In this document: piece after piece, positions 40,995 to 41,953 of the stretch
How positions within the stretch are numbered: position 1 is the stretch's first letter
How the letters are laid out: every line of letters begins with the position of its first letter
DNA from: an uncultured Meiothermus sp.
GTDB lineage: Bacteria; Deinococcota; Deinococci; Deinococcales; Thermaceae
Direction: 5' to 3'
Length of the DNA: 41,953 nucleotides
Assembly (NCBI RefSeq): GCF_937863175.1
Contig: NZ_CALMCQ010000343.1
Span: 1 to 41,953 of the forward strand
The notes under the pieces: generated by a model
The model's database searches: none
What the model saw: the letters and a program-made list of their open reading frames with translations, nothing else
What the model was told of the DNA's origin: nothing
Translations under genes and position numbers: made by a program

Positions 40995-41002
40995 ACCTCG
41001 CT

Positions 41003-41047
41003 GCAATTTCACCCGCAATTTCACCTGCTCCGGTGGCGAAAATTGCG
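41003..41047. repeat. Direct repeat and stem-loop after the DUF5995 gene
   Basis: GCAATTTCACC occurs twice, at 41003-41013 and 41015-41025. The second copy forms a stem with AAATTGCG (CGCAATTT at 41014-41021 pairs with 41040-41047), and an inner CACC/GGTG pair stacks within. It may protect the 3' end or be part of the terminator region. Confidence 0.45.
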
Positions 41048-41088
41048 CTCTACACTCTAGAGCTCGAGAAGAGTGCAGGCTTTTTTTT
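41044..41088 (+). terminator. Terminator of the aldo/keto reductase-DUF5995 genes
   Basis: CACTCT at 41053-41058 pairs with AGAGTG at 41070-41075, extendable to about 10 pairs with one mismatch, and eight T residues follow at 41081-41088. It is the longest T-run after a stem noticed in the window. Confidence 0.65.
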
Positions 41089-41227
41089 GGAGAACCGCTC
41101 TAAGCGCGCCCACCATAGCAATCTCGGTTATGGCGTATTTACGAGGTGCAATTTTGGGGTTGCTTCGGCCCGGCCTCTGTGCGTATCGCAAATTCCCGAC
41201 CTGGAGATCCTTAGTCAAGCAGGGGTA

Positions 41228-41503
41228 CTACCCTGCAAACTTACGCAGCATCGCGGCAATTTGGGCGGGTTTTTGACTGTTGCCCTTTGCGATATCGCTG
41301 GCGCAGATGGTCAGAAATTCCTGAAGAATCAGGGTAGAGGCCGACTCCATGGCTTTCTTGGTGGCGGTCATCTGGGTGAGTACCTCCTCGCAGGGGCGAC
41401 CCTCCTCGACCATTTTTTGCAAACCCCGCACCTGCCCCTCGATACGGCGCAGGCGCTTGAGGATGCCATCCAGGGTTTCCCCACTGAGATCGGTGGTGTT
41501 CAT
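41228..41503 (-). CDS. CsoR/FrmR-family repressor with Cys-Phe-Cys site
   Basis: This 91-residue all-helical protein belongs to the CsoR/RcnR/FrmR (DUF156) repressors, seen in ILKRLRRIEGQVRGLQKMVEEGRPCEEVL (residues ~14-42 in pieces). The copper-sensing set in CsoR is Cys-His-Cys. Here the first Cys is Cys38, the His position is Phe63 and the second Cys is Cys67. The absence of the His fits persulfide sensors of the CstR type better than copper or nickel sensors, but that is inference. The ATG at 41503 has TAGACT 8 nt upstream and is leaderless. A hairpin, GCAGGG/CCCTGC at 41219-41236, spans its stop codon. No obvious target gene such as a copper ATPase or rhodanese is adjacent. Confidence 0.85.
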   Translation of the reverse strand: MNTTDLSGETLDGILKRLRRIEGQVRGLQKMVEEGRPCEEVLTQMTATKKAMESASTLILQEFLTICASDIAKGNSQKPAQIAAMLRKFAG

Positions 41504-41511
41504 AGGGCCAT

Positions 41512-41526
41512 AGTCTATACCAGTAT
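41512..41526 (-). promoter_or_regulatory. -10 element and palindrome before the CsoR-family gene
   Basis: TAGACT (41517-41512, minus strand) lies 8 nt from the ATG. Immediately upstream is the near-palindrome ATACCAGTAT (41517-41526) with ATAC/GTAT arms, which could be part of a self-operator, since CsoR-type repressors often bind their own promoters at AT-flanked inverted sites. Confidence 0.4.
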
Positions 41527-41589
41527 TTTCTGGGCGTGGGCAGTCCGGTGTTCTTCAGAGGAGGCCTCGAGACCCATCTTTCGGGAACG

Positions 41590-41953
41590 TCACTCCGACT
41601 CTCCCTCCGTTTCGGGGGAAGGCGCCTCGAGGGGGGCTTCGCGTGAGGCATCGGGATAGAATTTGCGCAGTCTTCCGCCAAATACCTTGACCAGTTGTTG
41701 AAAACGCGGGTCTTCCAGCAGGCTGGCCTCGAAGGCAGGCCTGGCCTCGGGTTCATCCGAGGCCAGATCGGGTGGGTTCGGGTCAAAAAGCGAGACTTCA
41801 GGGTTCCAGGGCTCCGGTTCGGGGGGCCCAGCAGCAGGGGGGTGTAACAGCGATAAATTGGGTTCTTCCCAGGGGGTGTCGGCAGGGGCAGGCTCGACAG
41901 GAGCAGCGCTGCTCGGTGAGAGAAGCGGCAGACTTTCCGGGGGCGGCGGCTGT
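41590..41953 (-). CDS. C-terminus of a proline/acid-rich protein, 5' end outside window
   Basis: The last 121 codons of a minus-strand gene enter from the right edge. The first ~75 residues are rich in Pro, Glu, Ser and Ala (for example PPPPESLPLLSPSSAAPVEP), probably a disordered linker. Then comes a short ordered-looking segment, EDPRFQQLVKVFGGRLRKFYPD, and an acidic tail ending EGESE. A linker followed by a LVxxFGGR segment resembles the C-terminus of DNA polymerase III tau/gamma (DnaX), but the match is short and the assignment is uncertain. The stop is 87 nt before the CsoR-family start. Confidence 0.5.
   Translation of the reverse strand, partial: QPPPPESLPLLSPSSAAPVEPAPADTPWEEPNLSLLHPPAAGPPEPEPWNPEVSLFDPNPPDLASDEPEARPAFEASLLEDPRFQQLVKVFGGRLRKFYPDASREAPLEAPSPETEGESE

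Overview
The window is high-GC, gene-dense bacterial DNA. It most likely comes from a Meiothermus-type member of the Thermaceae (Deinococcota). The reasons are a GH13_18 phosphorylase of the glucosylglycerate type (an activity first described from Meiothermus silvanus), a GH63 mannosyl/glucosylglycerate hydrolase of the kind known from Thermus, many genes with a -10 hexamer 6-11 nt before the start codon and no Shine-Dalgarno (leaderless style), and a very high density of the palindrome CTCGAG. The genus is inference; no rRNA or tRNA gene was seen.

Layout. 1-2059 (minus): tsaE, a two-helix membrane protein and a truncated six-hairpin glycosidase-like protein. 2140-9596: an MFS transporter, a C45 Ntn-hydrolase, a subtilisin-like lipoprotein with a small partner, a calcineurin-like phosphatase and a split chromate transporter pair. 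9626-15283 (minus): a six-gene operon, RIO-type kinase, SAM methyltransferase, three two-domain GNAT acetyltransferases and an M50-like membrane protease. It is preceded by a 25-codon leader ORF with a near-perfect Shine-Dalgarno and two mutually exclusive hairpins, which looks like attenuation. 15416-18309 (plus): a degenerate SDR protein, nrdR and a ferredoxin-NADP reductase. 18338-24275 (minus): DUF1175 (YfaT), a bacterial alpha-2-macroglobulin (YfaS) and an HExxH peptidase. 24340-26290 (plus): a YhhN-family lysoplasmalogenase and xylose isomerase.

26387-38678 (minus) is a ten-gene catabolic operon: LacI regulator, sugar-type ABC importer (binding protein, two permeases, ATPase), GH63 hydrolase, glucosylglycerate phosphorylase, a zinc-ligand-less MDR dehydrogenase, a Gfo/Idh/MocA oxidoreductase and a GH36 alpha-galactosidase-like enzyme. 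It reads as an uptake and breakdown system for glycosylglycerate-type compatible solutes, perhaps ones carrying further sugars. A LacI-type operator lies between lacI and a divergent aldo/keto reductase. 38901-41953: aldo/keto reductase, a small conserved-looking protein, DUF5995, a CsoR-family repressor with an unusual Cys-Phe-Cys ligand set, and the C-terminus of a proline-rich protein.

The strongest candidates for new biology are the attenuator-controlled kinase/methyltransferase/acetyltransferase operon, the palindromic repeat carried in frame inside the RIO kinase between the glycine loop and the catalytic lysine, the combined phosphorylase/hydrolase/GH36 solute operon, and the DUF1175-macroglobulin-peptidase operon.
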